Assembly (NCBI RefSeq): GCF_004614195.1 | Contig: NZ_SPUM01000146.1 | Span: forward strand, 1-64,000 | DNA: 64,000 bases | Direction: 5' to 3' | Origin: Massilia horti | GTDB lineage: Bacteria > Pseudomonadota > Gammaproteobacteria > Burkholderiales > Burkholderiaceae_D | Shown here: in pieces, positions 19,429-27,324 of the stretch | Numbering within the stretch: position 1 is the first letter of the stretch | How the letters are laid out: each line of letters starts with the position of its first letter | Translations under genes and position numbers: made by a program | The notes under the pieces: generated by a model | The model's input: the letters and a program-made list of their open reading frames with translations, nothing else | The model's database searches: none | Told to the model about the DNA's origin: nothing

Positions 19429-19789
19429 ACGTGCGCAGGTAGGCCAGCAGGTTGTCGACCTTTTCCTTGTCGCTCATCCCCCAAAAGCGCATCTTGGTGC
19501 CCGGTACCACGTCGCTTGGCGAGGCGATAAATTGGCGCAGGGTGGTCTCGGTCCAGACGATTTTCGAGTTTTTCATCGCCGGAGAATACGCGTAATCGGT
19601 TGTGGCGCCGGCCTTGCGGCCGATGATGCCGTTCAGTTGCGGTCCGAATGCGCCGTGCGCGGAAGGTCCCACGCTGTGGCAGGACGCACAACGGCTGTCG
19701 AACACCGCTTTCCCCGCCTGTGGGTCGCCCGCTGCAGCCGCAAACAGGGGGACAGCCAGGGTAAACATAACAGCTACTTTTTTCATCAT
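19421..19789 (-). CDS. Periplasmic class I cytochrome c (c2/c-552 type)
   Basis: A 122-residue protein with a signal peptide (MMKKVAVMFTLAVPLFAAAAG), haem-binding CASCH at about residues 34-38, and a distal Met ligand region (PGTKMRFWG). It is a soluble mono-haem electron carrier. It sits tail-to-tail with the GNAT gene and is not in an obvious respiratory operon. Confidence 0.88.
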   Translation of the reverse strand: MMKKVAVMFTLAVPLFAAAAGDPQAGKAVFDSRCASCHSVGPSAHGAFGPQLNGIIGRKAGATTDYAYSPAMKNSKIVWTETTLRQFIASPSDVVPGTKMRFWGMSDKEKVDNLLAYLRTFK

Positions 19790-19959
19790 AAAACGCCGAA
19801 TTCGAGGTGGACGTTACTCTAGCACTGCTGGCGTGCCTGGGGCGTCGCCCAAACAACAGTGCCGTATCAGTGCGGTATCAGTTGCGGTTCGCCTGATTTT
19901 TCGTTGTTCTTTCCTCGTAGAATCGCCACACAGATAATTACAAAGGGAAGGCAACCATC

Positions 19960-21660
19960 ATGCAAAAAGCAATTCAGCCATTGCGCGTGGCAATCATCGG
20001 CGGCGGCATTTCCGGCTTGTCGAGCGCCTATTACCTGCTCAAGCAGGCCGACCGCCCGCTCCAGATCGACATCTTCGAACGCAAGGAAGTGCTTGGTGGC
20101 AACGCCGATACGGTCGTGGTCGACTTGGGCAGCTATGTCGATAGCCGGGGCTGCCGCCATGCCTACTTCCGCTGGGCCGATCTGGGCGTGAACGACGTCA
20201 ACCTGGCCACGTACGTGGAGCTGAAGAAGGTGATGGAGGATATTGGTTACCTCGACCAGCTCAAGCCGCTGCAGGACACGGCGTGCTATTTCAACCGCGA
20301 AGGCTCGCTGACCATCACCGACGATGGCGCCCTGCGCGATGGCGTCAGCAATCCGCAATTCAGCCTGGCCAACGCGGATAACGGCAAACTCGCACCGCTG
20401 ATCAAGGTCGTTCATCAGAGCGCGTTGAACCTGCTCGATACCGTCAACCCGCAATACACGGTCGGCCATTTCTTTAATGCGTGCGTGGTCCAGCCCGCGC
20501 AAATGCTCGGCAAGGCCGCCGCCCAGCTGAAGATCGAGATCGATTGGGACGACCCGAAACTGCCGGAACGCCTGGCCAAGGTCCGCGACGATATCTATTA
20601 CCCGCGCATCGCCGCCATGTACTTTACCGACGAGCGCGGCCCCGCCTTTTTGCCCTTGCAGTCGCCCTTCCAGTACTACCGTCTGCAGGAGGGCGCCGAA
20701 GCGACCAATCCCGACCGGCGCTATTTTGATAATGGGGCGCAAAAATGGCTTGAGGCCCTCGAGGATCACCTGCGTAAGAAGTCTGGCAGGCATGTAAAAA
20801 TCAACATTTACACGAATGCCGAGGTGGGTGTCCACGTGCGGCCGGGAAGTGTACTGGTGTTTGGCGAAGGCCATCCGCCTGCGAACTACGATTTGTGCGT
20901 ACTCGGCACCCACGCGGACGATACCATCGGCCTGTTGAGCTTTGACCACGACATGACCGACTGGGGCCGGCGCATCAACGCGGTACTGTCAAAGGTCACC
21001 TATACGCGCACCTATGCCGTGTGCCACACCTACGGGGGCAAGCTGCCCCAGAACATCAATGTCTGGCGTACTTACAACGTGCTGCAGCGCGAGTCGACCG
21101 ATACCAGTTTTCCGTATCGAATGACGTATGTGGAAAACCTGCACCAGAACGACCCGGTGAACCCGCGCTACTCGCGCGCGGGCCTGCCGCTGTTTTTGAC
21201 GTCCATGGTCAAGTCGCTGGACGAGATTCCGGTCGAGTGCATGCTTGACCGTGTGCGCAGCCCGGAGCGCATGGACGCCAGCATGTTGGACGCCCTGCCC
21301 AAGGCCACCCAGCGCCAGCTGGAGGGCAAGATGATGCGCACCGGCTATCGCGCCAATCACGACATGCTGCATGCAGGCCTGGCGGACAAGGCCTGGACCG
21401 TGTTCAAGCACAACGTGCTGGACGCCGAGTGCATTGCGGCCCAGGAAAGCATCCAACTCTACAACCGCAGCGTCGCACAACAGATCGGCGCCGGCCAGCA
21501 GCCGACCTGCGCCCTGCTGTTCGGAGGCGGCTGGACCAACGGCGCGGGCTTGCACGAGCAGTGCCTGCTGCAGTCGAAACAGATTGCTACGTGGATCCTG
21601 CGCGGCGAGGTCAGTCCAGCGGCAGGTCTTGCGCCAGCCGCTGCCGCCACAACGGCATGA
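19960..21660 (+). CDS. FAD-dependent amine-oxidase-like oxidoreductase
   Basis: A 566-residue flavoprotein starting with a Rossmann dinucleotide-binding motif (VAIIGGGISGLSSAYYL, residues 10-26), then the FAD ribose-binding Glu (DIFERKEVLGG), as in NAD(P)-binding/amine oxidase family members. A C-terminal GGGWTNGAGLHEQCLLQS closes the FAD site. The substrate is unknown. A good ribosome-binding site (GGGAAGG) precedes the ATG. Its last 50 bases overlap the 3' end of the convergent regulator gene, an unusually long tail-to-tail overlap. Confidence 0.75.
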   Translation: MQKAIQPLRVAIIGGGISGLSSAYYLLKQADRPLQIDIFERKEVLGGNADTVVVDLGSYVDSRGCRHAYFRWADLGVNDVNLATYVELKKVMEDIGYLDQLKPLQDTACYFNREGSLTITDDGALRDGVSNPQFSLANADNGKLAPLIKVVHQSALNLLDTVNPQYTVGHFFNACVVQPAQMLGKAAAQLKIEIDWDDPKLPERLAKVRDDIYYPRIAAMYFTDERGPAFLPLQSPFQYYRLQEGAEATNPDRRYFDNGAQKWLEALEDHLRKKSGRHVKINIYTNAEVGVHVRPGSVLVFGEGHPPANYDLCVLGTHADDTIGLLSFDHDMTDWGRRINAVLSKVTYTRTYAVCHTYGGKLPQNINVWRTYNVLQRESTDTSFPYRMTYVENLHQNDPVNPRYSRAGLPLFLTSMVKSLDEIPVECMLDRVRSPERMDASMLDALPKATQRQLEGKMMRTGYRANHDMLHAGLADKAWTVFKHNVLDAECIAAQESIQLYNRSVAQQIGAGQQPTCALLFGGGWTNGAGLHEQCLLQSKQIATWILRGEVSPAAGLAPAAAATTA

Positions 21661-24600
21661 CCCAGGCCAGACCCGCTACGCGGCCGTCGCGCATCAGGTC
21701 CAGCATGCCGGCCTGGTGCGCCGGCGTCGGCTGTTCGAGCCATGCCGCGCTGCTTCTGGCCAGCGCGATGTGATGGCTGGCCCAGGCGCATGGCTCCTGC
21801 GCCACCAGCTGCTCGAAACGATCGGCCAACTGCCGCGCTTGGGCCGCCTGCCGGTGCAGGAGCCGGTTTTCCATCGCGCTGACGTGGAAGCGATACAGGT
21901 TGTGCGCCACGCAGCCTTGTTCGAGCAGTTCCTGGCCGCGCGCCAGCATGCTGGCGCTGGTTTGTTCGTCGGGCTCGACCAGCGCCAGCGTCGACAGCAC
22001 CCACGGCCCGATGAACTTGTAGAGCTTGAGCCGCTCCACGCTGTCCCACGCTTGCAAGGCCAGCGCATGCGCTTCGTCGTGCTTGCCCTCGAGCAGCAGC
22101 ACCCGGACCATGCTTTCGTTCAGGAAGGGCTCGAAACGGCTGGCGCCGATCTTGCGCGCAAGATCGAGCCCCTGCTCCACCTGGGCGCGCGCATCAAACG
22201 CCTGCCCGGTCGACAGCAGCGTCCAGCCGGCCGTCAGCCGCGACACGATTTCCGCGCGCCGATTGCCCACCTTGCTGCCGAGCTCGGCGGATGCAAGCGC
22301 ATCGGCCATGGCATCAAGCGTCTGGTTCAGGTAGATGCGCGTGGTTCCGAGCATGAAACGGTTTGACGCTTCGATGTCGGCCAGTCCATGCGCTTCGCAC
22401 AGGGCGAGGCAGTCGCGGAACACCTGCTGGGCGGTAACCATGCGCCCTTGCGCGTAGTACGAGTCGCCGATTCCGCTGAGCGCGCGGGCCTGGGTCTCCT
22501 TGCTGCGCGCATGGTGCTGGGCTTGCTCATGCAATTGCCGGCTCATCGCAAAATCGCCGCGTGGAAAATAGATGTTGCCCTTGAGATAGTACAGCTCGCC
22601 CAGGCCTTCGTCGCTGCCCGCCGCCGCGGCTTCACCGATCGCCTGGTCGAGCAAGGCCTCCTCCGTGCGCAGGTCTTCCAGTACGTTCAGGGCCGTTGCC
22701 AGCCCGATCACGGCTGGTACTCTCTGGGCCTGCCCTTCGGCCAATCCCAGCGCCGCCGCGAAGGCATCCCTTGCCTGTGCGGTATGACCCATCTTGGCGT
22801 GGCACTGGCCGGCGAGCAGTTGCAGCCGGTATTCGTCACGCGGGGCATAGTCGACGCGCTGGCAGGTTTCGATCAGGTCGAGCGCGGCGTGGTACTGGTA
22901 GCCGGCGATGCATGCGGCAGCCACGTCCAGCAGCGCGGCGGGCGCGTCGCGATGCCGGGCCTTATCCAGGTGCCGTGCGCGCAGTTGCGGATCGACGTTC
23001 CCGTAGCGCTGGGCGAGCGCGACGTGGATCTCGGCGCGTTGCCCGGGCGGGATAGATTCATAGATGCCTTGCATCACCAGATCGTGGACAAACGCGTAGT
23101 TGTCGCGCTCGATTGGACGCACGATGTATTGCCTCACGCAGTCGAGCAGGTCATGGCCGGGCTGTTGCAGCACGTCGCGCAGGAAGGACAGCGAAAAATA
23201 CTGGCCGATCGCCGACGCCACCCGCAGCGCGCGTCGTTGCTGTGGTGGCAGCTGGTCCAGCTTGGTCTGGACCAGGTTGGACAGGCTGCCGGGCAGCGCC
23301 TGCCCGCGATCGGCCAGCAGCAGCTGGGTCAGGAATAGCGGATTGCCCTGGGCGCGCGCCACACAGCGGGCATGAAAATCGGGATCGGAATCGCCGGCGT
23401 GGCGAGCCATCGCCATCGCTTCCGCATTGCGCAAGCTGGCCAGGTCGAGCATGGTGACCGGCATGCCGTGCAGGTAGGGGCGCAGCGCCTGCTCGAACGG
23501 GTCTTGCTCGAAGCGCGATGACAGCAGCCAGATGATGGGCGCTTCTTGCACATCGGGCAGCAGGGCTGCCAGCGTGGCCGTCAGTTCCGGCGAGCTCCAG
23601 TGCACATCTTCCAGCACCAGCAGCAACGGCCGCTCGACAGCCCGGCGCAGGATCAGCTCCCGGATCGCCTCGACCTGGCGCCGCTCGCGCGTTTCGTGGG
23701 CCATTGCGCCGTACACGGCCGCCGCCGGGGCGGGCTGCGGCATGCCCAGGATGGCGCGAAAGTACATCGCCAGTTCTTCTGGCAACCGGGCTTGTTGCAA
23801 ATGCCGGGCAAGCTGGCGTTCGGTTGTCGCCTCCGGCGGCAGGCCGAGCAGGCTGCGCACGAACTGCGCCAGCGGGGTGGCGTCGTCGCGCACGCCAAAA
23901 TCGAGCACGACCGCGGTGTGGCAGTCGATCAGGTTCTGTACCGCGATGTCGGTAAATTCCTGGACCAGGCGGCTTTTGCCGATACCCGCCACCCCGCGCA
24001 GGTACAGGATGTGGCCGCACTGGTAGGCCAGTGTCGTTTCCAGCGTTGCCTTGAACTGCTGCACTTCGACATGGCGCCCGATCAGCGGGTACTGCGCGAC
24101 CTGCAAGCCCTGGCGTTCGTGCGTCAGGTGCAGCAGGCCGTCCGCGTAGACGGTGGGTTCAAAGACGAAGTGCTCGCCGACTTGCCTCGCAAGATTGTGC
24201 TCGGCGAAGACAAAGGGAATGCCCTGCGCCGCCGCACAGGCAGGCAACAGCGCCAAAAGGTGGTCCTGGAGCGCGGCGGCGGAATCCTCAGCCGGCCATT
24301 GCCGGTTGCGTACCACGAGCGCTGTTGCGCGGCCGCGCAATAGGTTCGCCAGCGCAAGGCCGCACTGCAGGCAGCGCACGGCATCGCTGCCATAGGCGCG
24401 CGGCAGTCCGAACACGGCAAGCCCTGGCCCCTGCTGCTGTCCCCCGTACTGGGCAATGATGTCGGCCATCTGCCCGGCCAGCTCAGCTGGCGCCGGCTCG
24501 GCCAGCAACAGCTGCAGTTCGAGCACATTGCGCTGCTCCTGCTCCTCTCCGTCTTGCTGCTCCGGCGCTGCCCCCGCGCGTTCAGCCGGCGCCTGGACCA

Positions 24601-24835
24601 GTTCTTCCAGTTCCCGCGCATACACCCGGGCCAGGTGGCTGGCGGTCCGGTACAGCACTGGCTTGCCGGTTTCGGCGCGCTTGATCGACGCGATCGACAC
24701 GCACAGCCGGTGCTTCATGCACAACTCGGCCAGCGCATCCTGGCTGAGCCCGAGCTGTTTGCGCAAGGCTTTCAGCCGGTCAGGATTGAGGATGACTTTG
24801 CCGTCCTGGATCGACGCTTGCTCTTCGCCTTGCAT
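21611..24835 (-). CDS. HTH-XRE / degenerate cyclase-like / AAA ATPase / TPR multidomain regulator
   Basis: A 1,074-residue STAND-type signalling protein. Residues 15-70 are an XRE-like helix-turn-helix (LKALRKQLGLSQDALAELC..SIASIKRAETGKP). Residues 95-250 resemble the C-terminal half of class III adenylate/guanylate cyclase domains fused to ATPases (ending LQVAQYPLIGRHVEVQQF), but the metal-binding aspartates are not seen. The ATPase has Walker A GVAGIGKS (281-288) and Walker B LLLVLEDVHW (403-412). The region from about residue 600 to the end is TPR-like helical repeats. It probably senses a ligand through the TPRs and controls transcription. No dedicated target gene is evident apart from the convergent flavoenzyme. 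Confidence 0.75.
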   Translation of the reverse strand: MQGEEQASIQDGKVILNPDRLKALRKQLGLSQDALAELCMKHRLCVSIASIKRAETGKPVLYRTASHLARVYARELEELVQAPAERAGAAPEQQDGEEQEQRNVLELQLLLAEPAPAELAGQMADIIAQYGGQQQGPGLAVFGLPRAYGSDAVRCLQCGLALANLLRGRATALVVRNRQWPAEDSAAALQDHLLALLPACAAAQGIPFVFAEHNLARQVGEHFVFEPTVYADGLLHLTHERQGLQVAQYPLIGRHVEVQQFKATLETTLAYQCGHILYLRGVAGIGKSRLVQEFTDIAVQNLIDCHTAVVLDFGVRDDATPLAQFVRSLLGLPPEATTERQLARHLQQARLPEELAMYFRAILGMPQPAPAAAVYGAMAHETRERRQVEAIRELILRRAVERPLLLVLEDVHWSSPELTATLAALLPDVQEAPIIWLLSSRFEQDPFEQALRPYLHGMPVTMLDLASLRNAEAMAMARHAGDSDPDFHARCVARAQGNPLFLTQLLLADRGQALPGSLSNLVQTKLDQLPPQQRRALRVASAIGQYFSLSFLRDVLQQPGHDLLDCVRQYIVRPIERDNYAFVHDLVMQGIYESIPPGQRAEIHVALAQRYGNVDPQLRARHLDKARHRDAPAALLDVAAACIAGYQYHAALDLIETCQRVDYAPRDEYRLQLLAGQCHAKMGHTAQARDAFAAALGLAEGQAQRVPAVIGLATALNVLEDLRTEEALLDQAIGEAAAAGSDEGLGELYYLKGNIYFPRGDFAMSRQLHEQAQHHARSKETQARALSGIGDSYYAQGRMVTAQQVFRDCLALCEAHGLADIEASNRFMLGTTRIYLNQTLDAMADALASAELGSKVGNRRAEIVSRLTAGWTLLSTGQAFDARAQVEQGLDLARKIGASRFEPFLNESMVRVLLLEGKHDEAHALALQAWDSVERLKLYKFIGPWVLSTLALVEPDEQTSASMLARGQELLEQGCVAHNLYRFHVSAMENRLLHRQAAQARQLADRFEQLVAQEPCAWASHHIALARSSAAWLEQPTPAHQAGMLDLMRDGRVAGLAWVMPLWRQRLAQDLPLD

Positions 24836-25218
24836 TAGTGCCGTCTATTATGCATATGATAATTGAATGGCAATATATCATGAACTGCTGGCTGATTTTC
24901 CACTGGTTCGACGCGAGTGCCGATTTGCTTAAAAAATAAACAGATAAATCGTTTAAATGGGATAAATGAATTAAATCGTTAATACCGTTTATTTTGTTCT
25001 CTTTCGCAAGGAAATCGGAAAACCTGCTGTTTCTATTTTGTAACCACGATTTACCTTCGGCAACCCGCAGAAATGCATAGCGGGTAAAGTTGTCCACGTA
25101 GATATCCACAGCGGCGCGAGTCGACCCGTGGCAGCATCGGTGCCGCTGGCGTACTATACGGCTGCGCCCGGCGCGGCTGATCCTGCGCCGCCTGTTGGCC
25201 AACCTGATTGGAGTCGTC
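24836..25218. other. AT-rich divergent intergenic region
   Basis: A 383-base interval between two divergent genes. The first roughly 240 bases are strongly A+T rich (many TTTAAAT/GATAAAT-like runs), consistent with promoters for the large regulator. The remainder is GC-rich and shows no ORF with a ribosome-binding site. No RNA or terminator structure stood out. Confidence 0.45.
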
Positions 25219-25995
25219 TTGAGAAAACTTGCCACCATCGCCCTCGCCTGTTCCCTGCTCGCGGCGCACGCGGCGCAGGCCGCCATTCCGGTCTATGGAT
25301 TCCTGGTCAAGAACACTTATCCACATGATCCGATGGCGTTCACGCAGGGCCTTTCCTACCGTGATGGCTACCTGTACGAGACCACCGGCCAGAATGGCCA
25401 GTCCTCGGTGCGCAAGGTCGAACTCAAAACCGGCAAGGTTTTGCAGAAAAAGGAACTGGCGTCCGAATTTTTTGGCGAAGGCTCCGCACTTGTCGATCAG
25501 GAACTCATCGGCCTGACCTGGACCTCGCATGTCGGCTTCGTCTACGACCTCAAGAGCTTCGCCCTCAAGCGCCGTTTCAACTACGCTGGCGAAGGCTGGG
25601 GCCTGGCGAGCGACGACCGTTATTTGTACATGAGCGACGGCAGCGCCGACATCCGCGTGCTCAATCCGAAAACCTTCGAGGAAGTGCGGCGCATCCGGGT
25701 AACGGCCGAAGGCAAGCCGATTACCAACCTGAACGAGCTGGAGGTGGTCGACGGCCAGATTTTTGCCAACGTCTGGACCACCGACGTCATTGCCCGCATC
25801 GATCCCGCGAGCGGCAACGTGGTCGGCTGGATCGACCTCACCGGCCTGCTGCCACCCGACAAGCGCGGCACTACCTCGGTCGACGCGGTGCTCAACGGCA
25901 TTGCCTACGACAGCAAGCACCGCCGGCTGTATGTCACCGGCAAGCTGTGGCCGAAGTTGTTCGAGATCGAGCTGGTGCAGATCAAGCGTCCGTAA
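25219..25995 (+). CDS. Glutaminyl-peptide cyclotransferase (plant/bacterial beta-propeller type)
   Basis: Converts N-terminal glutamine of peptides to pyroglutamate in the periplasm. The protein has a signal peptide (LRKLATIALACSLLAAHAAQA) and then the five-bladed propeller signature: NTYPHDPMAFTQGL, LYETTGQNGQSSVRKV, FGEGSALV, GEGWGLASDDRYLYMSDGS, NELEVVDGQIFANVW and LNGIAYD. I chose the TTG at 25219, which has GGAG six bases upstream. A TTG at 25195 is also in frame but has no such site. The length of 258 residues is normal. Confidence 0.88.
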   Translation: MRKLATIALACSLLAAHAAQAAIPVYGFLVKNTYPHDPMAFTQGLSYRDGYLYETTGQNGQSSVRKVELKTGKVLQKKELASEFFGEGSALVDQELIGLTWTSHVGFVYDLKSFALKRRFNYAGEGWGLASDDRYLYMSDGSADIRVLNPKTFEEVRRIRVTAEGKPITNLNELEVVDGQIFANVWTTDVIARIDPASGNVVGWIDLTGLLPPDKRGTTSVDAVLNGIAYDSKHRRLYVTGKLWPKLFEIELVQIKRP

Positions 25996-26000
25996 GACGC

Positions 26001-27014
26001 CTAGCTGCCAACCGTAATGACCACTTTGCCAAAGTGCGCGCCTGACGCCAGGTAGCGGTAGGCTGCTGCGGCCTGGTCGAAGGTGAACACGCGATCGACC
26101 ACCGGCTTCAAGCCGACCACGTCGGCGAACCGCACCAAGTCCGCAAGCATGGCGCGGCTGCCGACGACAATGCCGACCATGCGCTTGGCACCGGACAGCA
26201 GCGATGCAACATTGGTTTCGTCGCCAAACCCGCTGGCCCCGCCGATGATGGCGACGCTGCCGCCCATGCTCGCAGCCGCCACCGAGCGGCTCACCGTATC
26301 CTGGCCTTCGAGCACGACGTTCGCGCCCAACTCGTCCGTCAACCGCAGCACTTCCTCGTGCCATTCGGGTGTGGTGAGGTGATTGATCGTGTGGTGTGCG
26401 CCCAGCTCGCGCGCACGCCGCAGGTGTTCGTCGCTGTTTGAGGTGATGATGGTGCGCATGCCCGCCGCCTTTGCCATCTGCAGGCCGAGCACCGACACGT
26501 CGCCCGTTCCCAGCAACAGCACCGTGTCGCCCGGCTTGATCCGTTCGTTTGAGGCGAAGATTGCATTCCATGCGCTGACGCCGGCGCACGGCAGGGCGGC
26601 CGCATCGACAAAGCTCAGGCTGGGCGGAATCTTGACCAGCGCGCGTTGGTCGATAATGACTTCCTCGGCCAGCATGCCGTCGATATCGCCGCCGAGCGAA
26701 TGGCGGATTTTTTCCGGCGACATTCCCCCCTCTTCCCAGCAAGGAAAAAAGGACGCCGCCACGCGGTCGCCCACCTTGAACCGGGTCGTTCCGTGGCCGA
26801 CCGCCACGACTTCGCCGGCGCCGTCGGAACAGGGGATGATCGGGTCGTCGACCGTCATCAGGTAGTTGCCGCTCGCCACCATCAAGTCGCGATAGTTGAG
26901 TGATACCGCATGCACCCGTATCCGTACTTCGCCGGCCCCGAGCTCTCGGTCGGGAAGGTCCGCACAGCGCAAGCCGTCGATGTTTTCGCCGGGAAGTATT
27001 TGGTAAGCGCGCAT
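26001..27014 (-). CDS. MDR-family NAD(P)-dependent alcohol dehydrogenase / quinone oxidoreductase
   Basis: A 337-residue medium-chain reductase. The GroES-like domain (VSLNYRDLMVASG) is followed by the Rossmann domain with GTGDVSVLGLQMAKAAG and SNSDEHLRRARELGAHHTINH, the nucleotide-binding core. The cysteine cluster of the structural zinc site and the catalytic zinc ligands are absent, so a zinc-independent quinone-oxidoreductase-like enzyme is likely. The start at 27014 is supported by GGAGGA seven bases upstream. It converges on the cyclotransferase gene with five bases between the stops. Confidence 0.82.
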   Translation of the reverse strand: MRAYQILPGENIDGLRCADLPDRELGAGEVRIRVHAVSLNYRDLMVASGNYLMTVDDPIIPCSDGAGEVVAVGHGTTRFKVGDRVAASFFPCWEEGGMSPEKIRHSLGGDIDGMLAEEVIIDQRALVKIPPSLSFVDAAALPCAGVSAWNAIFASNERIKPGDTVLLLGTGDVSVLGLQMAKAAGMRTIITSNSDEHLRRARELGAHHTINHLTTPEWHEEVLRLTDELGANVVLEGQDTVSRSVAAASMGGSVAIIGGASGFGDETNVASLLSGAKRMVGIVVGSRAMLADLVRFADVVGLKPVVDRVFTFDQAAAAYRYLASGAHFGKVVITVGS

Positions 27015-27119
27015 CCATTCCTCCGGTGTCTTGGCCAACATCAGCCGCTACGGCATTCTAGCCGTGAGGAATAATTGGCAGCGCGCGTTCCGGGTAAGTA
27101 CAAACCCCAACCGCTTGCA

Positions 27120-27246
27120 CCGTCGTTCCCGGCACTGCCGGAAACGACTTCCTGCGGAGGCGGGAACCGCGCCACTGGCGCTGTTCCCCCCATAGGCCGC
27201 ATGCTACGCCGGCTCAGTATGGGCCCCCGCCTTCGCGGGGGCGACG
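27120..27246. repeat. Dispersed palindromic repeat, copy A
   Basis: This stretch shares a long near-identical core with 33808-33923 in the opposite orientation. The shared pieces include AGGCGGGAAC, GCGCCACTGGCGCTGTTCC and CCCCATAGGC, and both copies end in complementary GTCGTTCCC/GGGGGCGACG-type arms. It lies downstream of the TonB receptor gene, just before the MDR gene start. It looks like a REP/BIME-style or MITE-like intergenic repeat and carries no coding capacity. Confidence 0.7.
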
Positions 27247-27324
27247 TGGTGAGGTAGCGCAGCGTGCTGGGTTTAACAGCGTTCCAGGTCGCGCTGCGCG
27301 CGAAGCACGCGCAGCGCGATTGGA

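Noticed and set aside
24836-25218. An origin-like AT-rich region
   Set aside because: No cluster of DnaA boxes and no dnaA/parAB/rep genes nearby. It is better explained as a promoter region.
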